From Gymnorhina tibicen (Eukaryota > Chordata > Aves > Passeriformes > Artamidae), in the NCBI GenBank assembly GCA_013399875.1, contig VXAZ01000263.1:931262-995261 (forward strand): a stretch of DNA of 64,000 nt, given 5' to 3'. Positions 12,441-25,700 of this stretch are shown here, one piece after another. The first letter of the stretch is position 1, and each line of letters begins with the position of its first letter. The position numbers and the translations under genes are program-made. Under the pieces are notes generated by a model, which saw nothing but the letters and a program-made list of their open reading frames with translations, did no database searches and was not told the DNA's origin.

Positions 12441-12446
12441 TATGCT
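12441..12446. repeat. Target-site duplication, right copy (TATGCT)
   Basis: Identical to 12087-12092; see that entry. Confidence 0.85.
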
Positions 12447-14082
12447 GACTAACGTAGTACCAAGTTTCAGATACAAACCAAATGAATAGGAGATTTTTAT
12501 CCTGGTAAACATGTGGAACCTGCTTTCTCTTTCCACCTGAACCTGCATGGAGTTACAGTCAGAGGACAGACAGCACAGGGAACACATGGCTTGTCATTGA
12601 CAACTAAAGTCTAATTCGAGTGCACAGCAAATGACACACACAAATGCTGTTGCTGTTGAAAGGTGGATATTACTTCCCATGCAACACAAAGAGCCTGTCC
12701 TCAGTAGTCAATAATTTCAGGTAGCTGCAAAAGGCTTGATTCACCACACAGTTTACTGCACACCTAACCTTTGAGCCAATACATACTTGTATTGCCTTTG
12801 ACGGAACAGTTGTTCATAAGCTGGAAAGTTAGGTACCTATTCAAAAGCCTTGCAAAAGCTGAATAAGTAAATAGTATAGTTCCATTGACACCTAATTAAT
12901 CATCCCAGTGTATGTTCATACCTGAATCAAACAGGAAAAAAACCAACAAAAACCACATTAATCTTCAGAAAAAAAATAAACCAGAACAACACCAAGGGCT
13001 TGTTCTGCTGATACTTTATGTATGGCAAGATCAATTTGCCAGTAGGATGTTATTAGGAAAGGTTTTTCATTATTTGTTCACAATGCCTGTTTTGAAAGGG
13101 TTATCTCATTTTTCTCAGCTCAAAGTTTAATTTTAGATATAAAAAATGTGCTGTCATTAGTCTATCTGTGAGTTATTTAATCATAGAGCTAGCAATTCAG
13201 GAAATACAGACAGTGATGAAATCTTTCCTACATCCACTTTCCAGAGATTCAGATTTATCTTACAGATTGCAACAGATAAGAGAGTTAGTCAGTAAGCCAA
13301 AGAAATTCCAAATCCTCTCTTTTCTGAGCTATTTGGATGAAGCATTGAAATGGAGGTTAGGACAGCAACCCAACTCACCTTTCAGGAGAAAAATAAAGGT
13401 AACCATTTTCCCTCTCTTAAAGTTTGTTTGATTTAACATTGAGAGCTTGAACATTTTCTAAGCCCAGAGGCCATGGACAAAAGAGGCAAGCAAAATCCCA
13501 GAACACTACTAGGGTGAATTAAGTTTAGGCTATAAATCCTAAATCAGTGGACAAAAATAGATTAAAATACAAATGCATTTTTCTAAGAGGTCATAAGGTC
13601 AGATGTCAGGAAATTGGACAAATAAATAGAGGTGAATCTGAGAAAAGTGATAGGCAGAAACTAAGGCATTTTTCAATAAAAATGATAATGAGCGACAGCT
13701 TATATAAGACTAGGAATAACAAATAAAAAGGTAATCTGACAATACATTTCTGTAGTTATTGAATAAAAGTCTTGGCAAAAGCTTTCCAGGAGGATGTTGA
13801 GGAAGTATCAGTTCTGGCCAGGGATAGTTGAAGGAAAACAGAAAAAGTTATTCTGAAACCCAAGTCTTGAAATCAAGCTTACATGTCCAAAGGACACAAA
13901 TGGGACAAATTCACTTGAGACACTGAAGTTCCACAGAAATGTGGAGGTAAAGGAGGTAAAAAGGAGGTAGTGATTTGTGTTACATATACATGGCTGACTA
14001 TTGTGTCTGCAGTTCCCTCAGAAGCTCATAATGGACATTAAGGGCTAAACAAAGTCAAAAGATTTCAGTGCTATTAGAGATG
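12447..14082. other. Non-coding stretch
   Basis: AT-rich sequence with no repeat family recognised. A frame of 87 codons on the plus strand (13168-13431) runs into a GTAACC that could serve as a donor at 13399, but there is no identifiable peptide and no partner exon. Confidence 0.4.
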
Positions 14083-14835
14083 ATTCACAGAATCACAGAA
14101 CAGATGAAGTTGGAAGGGACCTCTGGAGTTCATCTAATCCAACCCCCTGCTCAAGCAGGGTGACCTAGAGCCAGCTGCTCAGGACTGTGTCCAGCTGGAT
14201 ATCTCCAAGAATGGAGGCTCCACAAATTCTCTGCACAACCTTTCTTAGCCTTTGGTCATCCTGAGAGTAAAAACAGTTTATGTTTAAATGGGATTTATTG
14301 TATATTAATTTGTGCCTGCTGCTTTTCGTCCTCTCACTGGGCACCACTGAGAAGAATCTGGATCTGTCTTCCTTACAAGCTCCCATCTGATATTTATACA
14401 TATCAAACCTTCTCTTGTCACAGCTAAACAGCCCCAGCTCTCTCAGACTGTCCTGACACAGCAGATGTTCCAGTCCCATAAATGTCTCTGTGGCCCTTCA
14501 TGGACTAGTTCCAGTATGCTGCTTTCTTTCATGTACTGGGGTGTCCAGAACTGGACAGACCACTCCAGATGGGATGTCATGAGTGCTGAAGACAGGACAA
14601 GGATCACCTCATCTCCCTGGACCTACCAATGGCTCTCTTCCTAATGCAGCTCAGGCTGCTGTTGGCTGCCTTTGCCATGAAGGCACAATGCTGGCTTAAT
14701 AGCAAATTTGTTGTCCACCAGGATCCCAGGGCCTTTTCCTATAAAGCTGCTTTCCAGTTGGCCATCCCCCAGTCTTTACTGGCTATTTCTCCCAAGACTT
14801 TGCAATTCTTACCAAGCCTCAGGAAGAAGCTTTAG
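14083..14835 (-). mobile_element. CR1 LINE fragment, 3' end
   Basis: The plus strand opens with TTCACAGAATCACAGAA and GTTGGAAGGGACCTCTGG, followed by ATCCAACCCCCTGCTCAAGC, the reverse complement of a CR1 3' end. Further right come CCCCAGCTCTCTCAG, CCAGAACTGGACAG and GTTGTCCACCAGGATCCC. These follow the usual order back through the 3' untranslated region into the end of the reverse-transcriptase ORF. Stops and indels break the ORF. About 750 bp remain of a full element of roughly 4.5 kb, as usual for 5'-truncated CR1. Confidence 0.92.
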
Positions 14836-15200
14836 AGGACTTTATTCAATAGGGATAATGGAAATAATCAGAGAACTGCACACAAAATTTTAGCTAGTTT
14901 AAATTGTTGCCCTCTTTCTTTAAATAGAAGAGATTCATTGAAGTATTGAAATGTCATTTAAGTTCCCAGTTTCTCTTTGTGAGTCCTGCTCTAAACCAGC
15001 TGTATTTATTACTTGTGAAATGTTGCTAAGGTTAGCTATGTAATAAAATTAAATCACAGTTCACATTGCCATCATATTTTTCTTCTCTAAAGTTACCTTG
15101 ATATTTTAAAATCTTTATTTTTCCAAGAACTAATAATTTAATTTACTTAAAAGACAGAAGACATGTATTAGAAACCATAAAATTAAGACAATTTGAATAT

Positions 15201-15549
15201 TATAGAATCATAGAATGGTTTGGCTTGGAAGGGACCTCCATTACTTATCAGTTTCTATCCCCCTGCCATGGGCAGGTACACCATCCATTAGACCACATTT
15301 CTCAAAGACCATCCAGTGCCTCATCACCCTCTGTGCAAAGAATTTCTTCCTCATACCTAATCCAAGCCTACTGTCTTCTTTAAAGCCATTCCTATTGTTC
15401 TTTCACTCCACGCCCTTCTGAAAAGTCCTTCTCCAGCTCCCTTGAGGGCCCCTCAAAGTACCGCAAGACTGTTATTAGGTCACCCCTAATTCTCTTCTCC
15501 AGGCCAAAGAACCCCCGCTCTCTCAGACTTTCCTCATAGCAGAGCAATG
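15201..15549 (-). mobile_element. CR1 LINE fragment, 3' end
   Basis: TATAGAATCATAGAATGG, TTGGAAGGGACCTCCA and CCTGCCATGGGCAGG mark the CR1 3' terminus. AAGAATTTCTTCCTCAT and TCTTCTCCAGGCCAAAGAAC continue inward to TTCCTCATAGCAGAG at the right end. It lies about 365 bp from the 14083-14835 copy in the same orientation. The two overlap in consensus position and are of different subfamily type, so they are separate insertions. Confidence 0.93.
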
Positions 15550-17270
15550 ATTCAGACATTGAAGCTGTGAATTGACTGTCCTTAAAATAATTAAAAGACC
15601 CTTCTTAGTGACGGGCCAGTTTAAAGTCTGATCATATTGTGATTTATGTACACACTGTACACACATGATGAGATGCCCCACAGACTTCAGGAAAGTCAGG
15701 TCAACTTTTAAAATATCATATATATAACCATACTCATGGCCTCCAGTATACCCTAGGCCTGGGATACACATTCGTGCCTCTTTTTTTTATTACTTAAAGA
15801 TGCCAAATCATAATATCATAGAAGTTGAGGAGAATTTTAAAATCTGTGTCTGGCTGATAATTTTTCAACAGCTAAGTTTCTGGTTGTAGAAAAATATTTA
15901 ACCTTCAATTAATGAAAATTATTTTTTGTTCATCTATTGTGCAACTATATTTGGATTCCCAGAATATTTTTTTCATTGGTATTTTCCATAAGGTGTTATC
16001 AATAGCAATTTTATATGCCTATCCCTAAACTTTTAGTTTGTACTGTCTTTGAAGATCTGTCATGATAATTCAACTGGGCCTAAATCTTGGACATAAAAGG
16101 TTTTGCTCGGATTTTTGTAATTGACTATTGGTATGACATCAGAAAAATTTATGACCTAGGTAAAAATGGAAGTATCTGTGTATTATGCACAAGTCTTCAC
16201 ATATTGGAGTCCAAAACGGGTCTCTTCATGTTTTGCAAAACATTTTTAAAATAGTCAAACCAGTTGATTTTTAAGATTGCAGCAAAACTTTTCCTTGTTG
16301 CTGTAGAGATTGAAATGGGCATGGATATAAAAGCTAAACCATTTCCATAAATATTTCAAATACCAGATAAGTAAGGACCTGTCAGCATTTCTTTAGCAAA
16401 TCATTATTTTCAGAGAGACTGTGACTCAAAATGTGAAAGAAGCCAAACTTCTCTTTGGACTCCAAATTATCTTAAAATGAAGGGTGGCTCATTCAGACTG
16501 ACAGAAAATTACTTCTTGCAACTGTGAAAAAATACAAAACTAATGTAAGTCCTCCCACCTCCATCCCTCCTCCCAGAAACCATGGATCTCAAATGTGTGG
16601 CTGTTTTTGTAAACTATATTCCTGTACCTTAAAAGGATCTTTTTCATTTAAAGTGGAAACATTGTGTTTCCAAGTGTTCATAACACAGATTAGCAGTTTT
16701 GGATATGAACAAGTATAGATTAAAGGAGGAAAAATATTAATATCTGGCTTTCTAGATGTTCATTCACTCTTTTTAACAAAAAAATCACAAGCATTTGAGA
16801 AGGTGGAGTAAGTTTTTACCTCTGCCAACCAAATAATTCTGCAGGAGTCTGTCTGTTTCTTTAACCCTTCTTTTAAAGTGATTTTGTTATACTGCAGTGC
16901 TTATGCTATTACATAGTTATGGAGTCTACAAATAACATCAGCTGGCCAACAAACAAGACATCCAGACCCAATAAGTTGCTTTCACAGCATCAGCTCAAAG
17001 ACCTGTAATTCTGAAAGGAACTATTTATAAGGTATGAATTTGTATGAATTACTGGACAAAAATAATGGCAACAGTAAACATATGTAGGAACTAGAAAGCT
17101 TGTATAAAGTAGAGTGATTGCCATTTCATTTCTCATTTGTCTACACCCTTAAAATTATTATAATGTTATGCAAGGAATTTGTAATTTTCAGGAACCAAAT
17201 TCAAAACCTTGATGAACTTCATTTAGCAGGACATGGCAATTATCTCAGCTATTTGCAAAACATTACTTAC
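15550..17270. other. Non-coding stretch
   Basis: AT-rich. AATCATAATATCATAGAAG at 15808 vaguely recalls a CR1 tail but the following bases do not fit. No gene or RNA was recognised. Confidence 0.4.
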
Positions 17271-17457
17271 CATCCATTTCTTGCTACGCTTTCCAAATGT
17301 CTGGAACAGCACCTTGAAGGAGGCTCCAACTCGTTTCTGTGTTGTGATACTCTCTACAACGAAGTAAAACGTAGGTGACAGCTCCACTGGATTTAACATC
17401 TTCATACCCCACTTTTGTTTGTACCATCTCATTATAGGCATTGTCATATAGGTAATG
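17271..17457 (-). CDS. Candidate internal exon, 187 bp, unidentified protein
   Basis: On the minus strand a pyrimidine-rich TCTCTCTTTCATAG (AG at 17459-17458) precedes the segment. GGATG then meets GTAAGT at 17270, a strong donor. One frame is open across all 187 bp, with one leading base then 62 codons. Its residues include YFVVESITTQKRVGASFKV and FGKRSKKW. The segment holds four CpGs against a CpG-poor background. I do not recognise the protein. A second frame is open for most of the length, so this may be chance. Confidence 0.25.
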
Positions 17458-17798
17458 CTATGAAAGAGAGAATACTTCAAGGTTTAAAAAAACCTCTGTG
17501 TCTCAAATGTTCAGTAGGTATTGAGGATCATGAATATACCATGCAGAATGGTGAGAAAACATTTACTTTGTAATAAAAGTATTTAACACCTCCTTCTGCC
17601 ACTCCCAGATGTCTCAACAATCACCAATCTCATGCAGTAGCTGTTTAGCACAACTTTCTGCTTCAGCTAAAACATGCATTCTGTAGCATATTGGCAAAAG
17701 TTCATGAAGTGGAACTGAAATATATCTTTGCTTCAATAAAGAACCAAAGACTTGTATTAGAGACTCAAGATTTCCACATTTGATAAACTGAATTTTAC

Positions 17799-17855
17799 CT
17801 CAGTGGAGTCTGATCAAAAAGGCTCACGTCCAGGATCTCACTACCATTTGTCAAT
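17799..17855 (-). CDS. Candidate internal exon, 57 bp, partner of 17271-17457
   Basis: The minus-strand acceptor GGTGCTTTGCAG precedes it and CTGAG meets GTAAAA at 17798. The open frame reads LTNGSEILDVSLFDQTPL and leaves two bases (AG). The next segment starts with a single base (C), so the two join in phase as a serine codon across a 341-bp intron. This phase agreement is the main support. The protein is unidentified. Confidence 0.22.
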
Positions 17856-17996
17856 CTGCAAAGCACCAGTAGTTAGGAACAATACCACCACTCTGAGCAC
17901 ATGCAATTACATACACAAAACTCAGTCACCCCCTGACATTTTACCACCTCTACTTGACAGCTCAATTTTGTTGGACTCGTTATTCCAAATACTAAC

Positions 17997-18108
17997 CAAT
18001 ACAGCTGAATTGTATGTGAACCCCTTCAAGACAGTCTCAAATCCATCTGGGATGAGCAGCATTTCCTTGGAAGCCACTAAAACCCCCTCTTCTCTATAAG
18101 TACAAAAC
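17997..18108 (-). CDS. Weak candidate exon, 112 bp
   Basis: The minus-strand acceptor CACTAATTCTCTCAG precedes an open frame including REEGVLVASKEMLLIPDG, which ends at a GTTAGT donor-like site at 17996. It lies 140 bp upstream of the 57-bp candidate, but its phase does not match unless a poorer donor is used. It has no CpG and the peptide is unknown. Confidence 0.12.
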
Positions 18109-21100
18109 CTGAGAGAATTAGTGAAAGGTAAGAGTCTTAGTATGCTATTCCACATAAATTAACGATATGTCTTTTAAGATACAGTCAAAAACATCTTATG
18201 CAGCAAAAGGTTGCTACTTCAACCTTTTATTTTATAATAGTGATTCTCAACTTCAAAAAGAAAACTTCAACATCTCTGCAGGAAGAAAATCATTACTTGA
18301 GATCTCCTTTAAAATTTTACAAAGCTACACGCTGCTTTGCAGAAACAAGTATCATTATTCTACATGGTATGCCCAGCTACACACCCTATGAAAGCACAAA
18401 GTGACATTTTGGCCTTTTTCTAATATGTGTTTAAAAAGAACAGCACAATGCTCTATTATAAAGCTAGTAACCTTATTAATGATATCTGACACTTCGCTAG
18501 CATAAGTCTTTGCTGCAGTTGGTTATAACTTTTCATGTTTGAAATATTGAGGCTGAACTTTATACTTACATTTAGAGATAAAAATAGTGTGCCATTTTCC
18601 CACAACCAAAAGACTCATTATTTTTCTTTTATCCAAGCTGATCTTCTTTTTCTTTTAAGACAAGTTACTGTCTCCAGAGCTTAGGACAATGGCTTAAGAC
18701 CTGTGGATTTTATGTCTACATGTGTTAGCTGTCTTCCTTGTCATTTGTGTAGCAAGAGAAGGAAAAGCCAAATCTCTGAAAATTTCTATTTCAAATCTGC
18801 AGAAGCTCCTTAATACAGGTAAGCTCTCTTTTTCAGAAGGTGTTATGTATGTTTAACTGTAGGTCTCTTTCCCTTCCCCTGAAAAGTTTTGGGATAACAG
18901 AATGTCAGCATCTTGCTAAATTGGGTGCCCCCCATTCAGTTCATGTGATGGCCATTTGAGAATTAATATAGCCCATGTATCAAGAGACTGCTGTTTGTAC
19001 AAGTCCTGGATACTTTTCAACTGCTTTAGAAGGTCTGAAGTCAATGTTGCAGGAAGGTGCTTAAAAACAAGGGATTATTTAGTGGATAGGCTGCTTAAAC
19101 AATCCAGTAAACCTCCAACACTTCTGCTTAATGGTATCAAATTAGTGAAAACAGATTTGTCACAGGTTACCCCCTAGTAAGCAGTCAAGGTTATTTGAGG
19201 TACCTGGGAATGCTTTTACTTCAATTCTGTAAGTGAAACATTTGAAGAAGAGTTTGAATGTAAGAAGCATCCTGTATGTTAAATAAGCTAAAGATTCATG
19301 CCTTCAGTTGACTGCCCAAACTTAGCAGATGCTTGGCTTTGGCTTCTTGGGCCTATAAAAAGGGATATTAATATCAGCCAGCCTCAGCTAGGAGCTAAAT
19401 TCATGAATGTTTGCAGAACAAGTTCCTCAACGAATTAATAATTTTGAATTCAGTACAAGGATCAGGGAGGTGGAGATGTGAAGGCAATATTAAATAAAAC
19501 ATTCATTGAACAAAGCTGAGGTCTCAGGGAAAAAAAAAAGTGCTATAATCTATAATTACATAATTTTACATTTTATTATAACAAACAGGCAAAGGTGGTA
19601 AATTAAGGTCACAGAAGCAAACTTAATTCTGGCACTTCCCAATTTCAACATATTTGACTTTGCAACCTCAAAGTTCTTTTAGCGTAGGATTTTTGGATGC
19701 AGCACAGTATATTTTTGTAAGACAGCCAAAATCAGCTGTGTGAATAAATCAAAACCCTTGCATACCACAAATATATTGAATCTGTCTTTTTATCTAGTTC
19801 AAAAAAACCCAGTAAGTATGCAAGTGCTTGTTTTGGGGGTTGGAATTCATTTGTTCTCAGTAATTTAGATATCAGTGTCAGAGTGTGTCAAATTCCTCTG
19901 TTCTGTAATTTTCACTAAAAAATCATTACTCAGGGAAAACACTTTCTAGATGGTGGGAAAGGGTTCCATGAGCATGAGAATCCCACTAAGGTCAGAAAAA
20001 ACCTCTACATTGTGACTGGACTGACTGAAGTATGGTTTATGAGTTTTTAAGGGAGATACGGGTCCCTAGTAGGTTACTGAATGAGAAGAAAAAGACTAAA
20101 GAGTAAAAAAAAAAAAAAGAATGAAAAGACAGTTTCTGTGTGGTTAGAGCAAAAGACAAGGAACTGAAGAGGCATCCAATTAATGATGGAAGCACAAGCA
20201 AAATTTATCTTGATGATTTTATTGATGATGGCTGTAATTTCTTGAAAGATTCCAGCTTGTAGGGTGCGTAAGACATTTCACGCTCACAGACTTCAGAAGA
20301 AGCTGAGAATGTGGAACATTTTATAAGACCTAGACTTAAGATCTATCCAATTTCCTGTCCATATTGCAATGTCCTGCATATACAAATATGTTTAGCTATT
20401 TGCAGATCTGAATTTTATCTATTTAAGGACACACTGTAACTTACACTACTGGACTGGTTTCTTAATGCAGTTATGCAGCAATACATTGTCCTTTATGTTT
20501 CATTTTCCTTGAATTTATGAGTCGGTTGACACTGTTCCTTCCATCCAGTGCAGGATACTTGGGCTAATGATGGGTTAACAGGGACATGCCCAGCATGTTT
20601 TTAAAGTTGGGCAAGCTTGGTGCCATACCAGTCCCAGAGATAAGTAGGAAGAAATGAAGTCTGGAGAAGGAGGCCTCCTAAAAATTTACTCTGTAACAGA
20701 CTGTAAAGTTTTATGGGATAGCTGGCATGTTCCTATGGGACACAGCAGGGATTTGGATGTAACAACATAAGTGATGCGGCTCCTTGAAGCCAAACAAAAA
20801 CTTGGCCACAGCTACCATACACATTATGGAGATAACTTATGCTCTAGCCTACAACATAAATAGACCTACTTTACATCACCTTAGCAGTTATTATTTTTTA
20901 AAGTCTAGGAAATGAAATGCAAAAGCCACTCAAAGCAACTCTAAAAGATGAACAACTAGGCTTTAAATTAGTTAAATATTTAAGCACATGCACAAGCACT
21001 TACATTAAAGTTGTTGTTCAATTTATGTGCTACTTGTTGGACTAGTACCATAAATCAACAGGAGTCAGAAAATGCAAAAGTTTATGTTCTAGCAGTGACA

Positions 21101-22696
21101 TGATTTTGGCACTCATAGGACTTTCTATTCCTGTTTTCTCATTAAACATATCGCTTAATATGTATAAGGATGCTTAGACAACACTACTCCTTGTCAAACT
21201 GATATAATCATTCACTATCACTAGTGCTTTCTACACTTGCCTGTAAATTTTCCTTTTTAAATAGATCCTTTAAACAATTGCTTCTTAAGATTCCTGAGTT
21301 TTCTTTCACATTGAAAAAACACATATTCTTAGATACTACCACATTTAGTATTCCTTAAAACTCTCCATTTTCTTGTAATGGATCTGCATTCTTCATTTAA
21401 TTTGGCATTGGATGAGGACCACACACAGCATATTTTTATCCTAAAGGATCCCAAAACTAAATGGAAACTAACTGATCTGCAAACCAGTAGGAGTGTTTTG
21501 ATAAACTCTGAAATGCAATCAGCTGTGGCTTGAATTGTAGCTGTTGTTCAGCAGTACATGCCTACCACTTTACAGCTTGTAGCAAGTGCTGAAAAATTGT
21601 ACCTTCCCTAATAACCAAAGATGCCGTGGAAAATTAAGTAGGTAATATGTCATTAACAAATCTGGAGTTCAGCCAAGACAGAGAAGCTGATTTCATTACT
21701 TTTCTGCTGAGTCCCAAAGAATACAAAGTGACTTGAGGAGATCCTCAGTTTTATGTATTACTCAAAGGACAGCAACTCTAAATGACACACCCCACGACAG
21801 GCTGATTTCAGTTGTGGTTTTTCTGTTTTTATAAAGCCAAATAAAAAATTTAATTCTCCTGCCTATGTTTGGCATAACCCTCCAAAAATTATGGAATATA
21901 GTTTTAAAGATACCAAGTAGATATTGTTGTCCAAATCTTATCCAAGAATATCAAAGACAAGCATTAAAATTCCCTGCGAGGTTATAGATTATCCCCTCCC
22001 CAGCACATGATGTACACCCTTGTGTTGCAGAGTTTCTAAGTTTTCTTTCAAAACTGAAATAAACATTAAAAATAAGCATTTGTATCACAATTTGTGAATA
22101 GAATAATCTGCCTAGAAAGGCTCTGAAGACTTTTTAATTCACTGCATTTAAGAGCCTCGGGTTATGCAATAGCCATTCTCTAAGGTTTGCTGCATCTCAG
22201 CAGTAAATTCCAGCACAGGGATTCATAGCTGCCCCAAGATTAAAGGCAAATTCTCTTCAGCAGAGAAGACTGGTGTTCTACACAAAACAGGAGGAAAAGG
22301 TAAACACAATAATTCCCTCACAATTGAAGTGTATCTCTTCCTAGAAGGCTATTTTTGAATTTCCTCCACTAAGCATGCTCTCGATATTCAGCAGAGACTG
22401 GAAGAGGCCCGTGCTCAATAACCATTGTATTCATATTCTTATACTCCTATTCACCTTTCTGCAGCAGATTCCAGCACCAATGCACCGCACAAGAACACTG
22501 ACCACTGCCTCTGACATCTGTGAGATCAAAACCAGAAGAAAACAATTTGTCAAAATGCATCACAGCTGGGAAATGGAAGACAAAGGACTACAAAATGCAA
22601 AACACTCAAACTATGGAACAACTATAGAAAACTCAATCATGGTATCTCAAAAGAATATGTTTCTGCTTGAAGCAAGAGCTTCCTAGGGAAGACCAG
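18109..22696. other. Long non-coding stretch
   Basis: AT-rich with A10 at 19530-19539 and A14 at 20105-20118. Isolated splice-like words occur on both strands (for example TACAGGTAAGC at 18817), but none brackets a convincing frame. No repeat family was recognised. Confidence 0.45.
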
Positions 22697-22769
22697 TTAA
22701 TGAAAGATACTCCAGCCAACAAGAAATTAATTAAGACAATTAATGAGAGATACTCCAGCCAACAAGAAA
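22697..22769. repeat. Two-copy direct repeat, 30 bp, 43-bp period
   Basis: TTAATGAAAGATACTCCAGC... at 22697-22726 recurs as TTAATGAGAGATACTCCAGC... at 22740-22769. They differ at one base in 30, with a 13-bp spacer rich in TTAA. This is a local duplication and has no sign of coding. Confidence 0.9.
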
Positions 22770-25700
22770 AGTACAAGGTCATGCACATGCACAAATCCCA
22801 GGACTAATGCACTTATTGTTGTATGTGCAAATGGCAGCCCTGCACCACCTGAAGTTAAAGAATCTAGAGCACCCACATGCATCATCTCCTGAGAGAAACA
22901 GCAGGAATTGTCTTGATTCTAGTGCCTAAAAAAGGAAAGTTTTCCTCCCAGCAGTTTCAATGAAAATAGTGATGGAGTGATGGAGTACACTCTTAAATGA
23001 ACTTCATGAAACTTAGACTAAGGCCTTAAAGAGAGTGAACACTTGTTGCTACTGTCTACAAGCTAAATACCGCTTTAATTCCTTATTATTTGAGCAATTA
23101 ATTCTGGCAGTTGTCCTATTAGATATTATTATCATTGTTTTGCAGAGAGAAAAATTGAAGAGTTAACTGAAGATTTCCCTGTAGGCACAAAAATAGCTAA
23201 GAAATTAGATCTCCAAAGTAGATAGCTTTGAATCACTGAATTATTTTACCATACATCTTCATTTGCTGCAGATGCAAGCAGAAGAGAACAGACACATTCC
23301 TGGCCTTCAGAGTTGCAGGACAAGTTAGAGCTGTAAACATAATGTACACATGGGCTGAAGCCAGAATTTTGGATGCAAGCTCGGATGCCAGATCTGGGTT
23401 CAAGTGACACTGATCTCCAGATTAAAACCAATAAACACTCAAATCTGTAGTCATAAGTACACAGATGGTGCTGCCCATATGTTTTTGCGGCATACACAGG
23501 GGAAAATCCAATAATTTAATATGCACTTTTTCCTCTTCATTGATATGATAATTAAATTCCCTGAGAACATACTCAACAGCTTATAAGAGAAGGAAACATT
23601 CAGAACTTGGTAACATTGACTTATTTAACAAGCATGGGAAGTGAGAACTGCTACGATTTATAGAATTTACATGATGACAGAGCAAATCTTAAACACAGCA
23701 TGTTAACTCCTAGACATGCTGTAAAGACTAAGGAGACAGGATGAACTGTTGTATGTGGCATTTCATTTCTACATCACTGGGCTAGATTATTGAATAAGCC
23801 CAAGGTGACAGAATTATTTTTGCTACTTACAGAGACACAAAGCTTTTTGTAAGAGTTCAGACACTGAAATAAGGAGGACAGTTTTTCTTCCAGGTTTATT
23901 GCTAACATTTAAAACAATGCTTCCATTAAATAAGTATTTTCACACTTGATCAGTTCAAGGGGTCTATTATTTTCATGCTGTGTAATTATGTAGATTTCTA
24001 CTAAGTATTCTCTGCCTCTGTACACTAGACCCAAGTGCTACTTTTGGTATTTGCTTGATGCTCAGAATGTGGTAATGGCATTTGGAAGAAAGTCTTTTAT
24101 GGAGATGTCTAAAAATTGCATCTCACTTCCCATGCATTTATGTGAAAAAAGAATTCAATAAACATTTCTCTTCTTTTTTCCCACGTCAGGTTAAGAGTTT
24201 AAAATGAAAGCTAGCCATCCTAATATATTTTAACACATATAAAATGTCGCTATGTTCAAATAAAATATAAGTATATGAAGAATATAGTTTTATTAACTAT
24301 GAACAAAAAATAAAGGAACTCTATCTTTGTAAGACTTGCCAACTTGTGGGTCTTCAGAGTCATTCAATCTGATTTTTGTATGATGCAAAGCCAATTCATA
24401 TATATTTATAAACTTATGTTAGCTTGCATAATATGATATGACCATTAACATAACACACAGTAGGACATAGGCATTGTTTACTAAATACCTAATCTTGCCT
24501 AAATATTTTTTATACTATTTGGGAAAGTTTAGCTATGAATAACTCCTCCCAAATGTATTCTTCCTGTTATTTTTGCTATAATATTTGATAGGCATTTTCT
24601 GAGGAGTTCTAGATTAGCAGAATTCTAACATTTTTGTGCATTGTTTGCTGTTGAGAAAACAAATTAACAACGACATTCCATATGTGTTGGATGTAAATCT
24701 TTTATTTTAGTCTTTCAACTTGTATGTCCACAGAGAATCAATCAGGATAGTACTTGTGCAAAAATAAAAGGTATGTCACTGGCTAAAGCCCATAGTAATC
24801 TATTCTTTTGTTAATTTTTTGGTAACCCTAAACCAGTATGTTTTTTCATGCCTTTTTCTTTTCTACTGTCAGCTTGTTAACGAGTGTGCAAAAAAATGTT
24901 AAGGTTACCTAAGATGCAGGAAGGAGATGTACAAAAGAGAACATTTGGAGTAACAAGTATGTGAAGAGTCTGCAATGCTGGCCTTAGGAGAATAACTTAA
25001 GAGTGCTAAAATCAAAGGTACTACTGCCCTAAGCAAGCAGTTCTTCTCCAGAGAGAAATACATCTTGGAGGGAATAGCCATCTTTAGGAAAAAATTCCAT
25101 CTTTTTAGTGTTTAAAAAAAAACTTTCTTATTGTAAACTCTATTTACAAATAGTTGCCTATTTAGCATTCCTGCAAAGCCTAGAGAAAAATACACTGTTT
25201 TAAAAGGACCATTAAGACCACAATGACTGGGTATTCACAGTTAAGAAACACCATTTTAAAGCTCCTGTACATCCTCCAGCTCTTTTATACCCGTTGCATT
25301 ATGATGAAATCTTTAGTAAACACAATCAGGTGACATCTTTTCCCCACAGGATCCTGCCTAATGCAGTGCACAGGGTTCAACGTGCTCCATTAATCAGCAG
25401 CTATTCAATAACCTTATCCCCATTATCTTCCCAGCATCGCCTTTTCCCTCAGTGGCCTCAACATTTCTCCAGGTCTTCCTGGAATTCATAAGCCTGCTCT
25501 CAGCCTTCGGAAGACATGGGAGTGCATCATGTTCCACCCAGCCAGATTCTGCCACGAAGGAAAGGGACCTGCTGATCTCTCTCTGTTGCTACCCACTGTG
25601 AGGGGAGGTGTGACTAAAAGACTACAGAACTCTTGATTTTTTCAATTCCTTTTCCCTCCAGGAAAAAGGACCACGGAGCAGGGTCACACTCCCAAGGGCA

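Noticed and set aside
14165..14479. 104-codon minus-strand frame as a gene
   Set aside because: It lies wholly inside a CR1 3' region and is old LINE sequence.
15808..15860. Additional CR1 tail
   Set aside because: Only a dozen or so bases resemble the tail and the sequence after them does not follow CR1.
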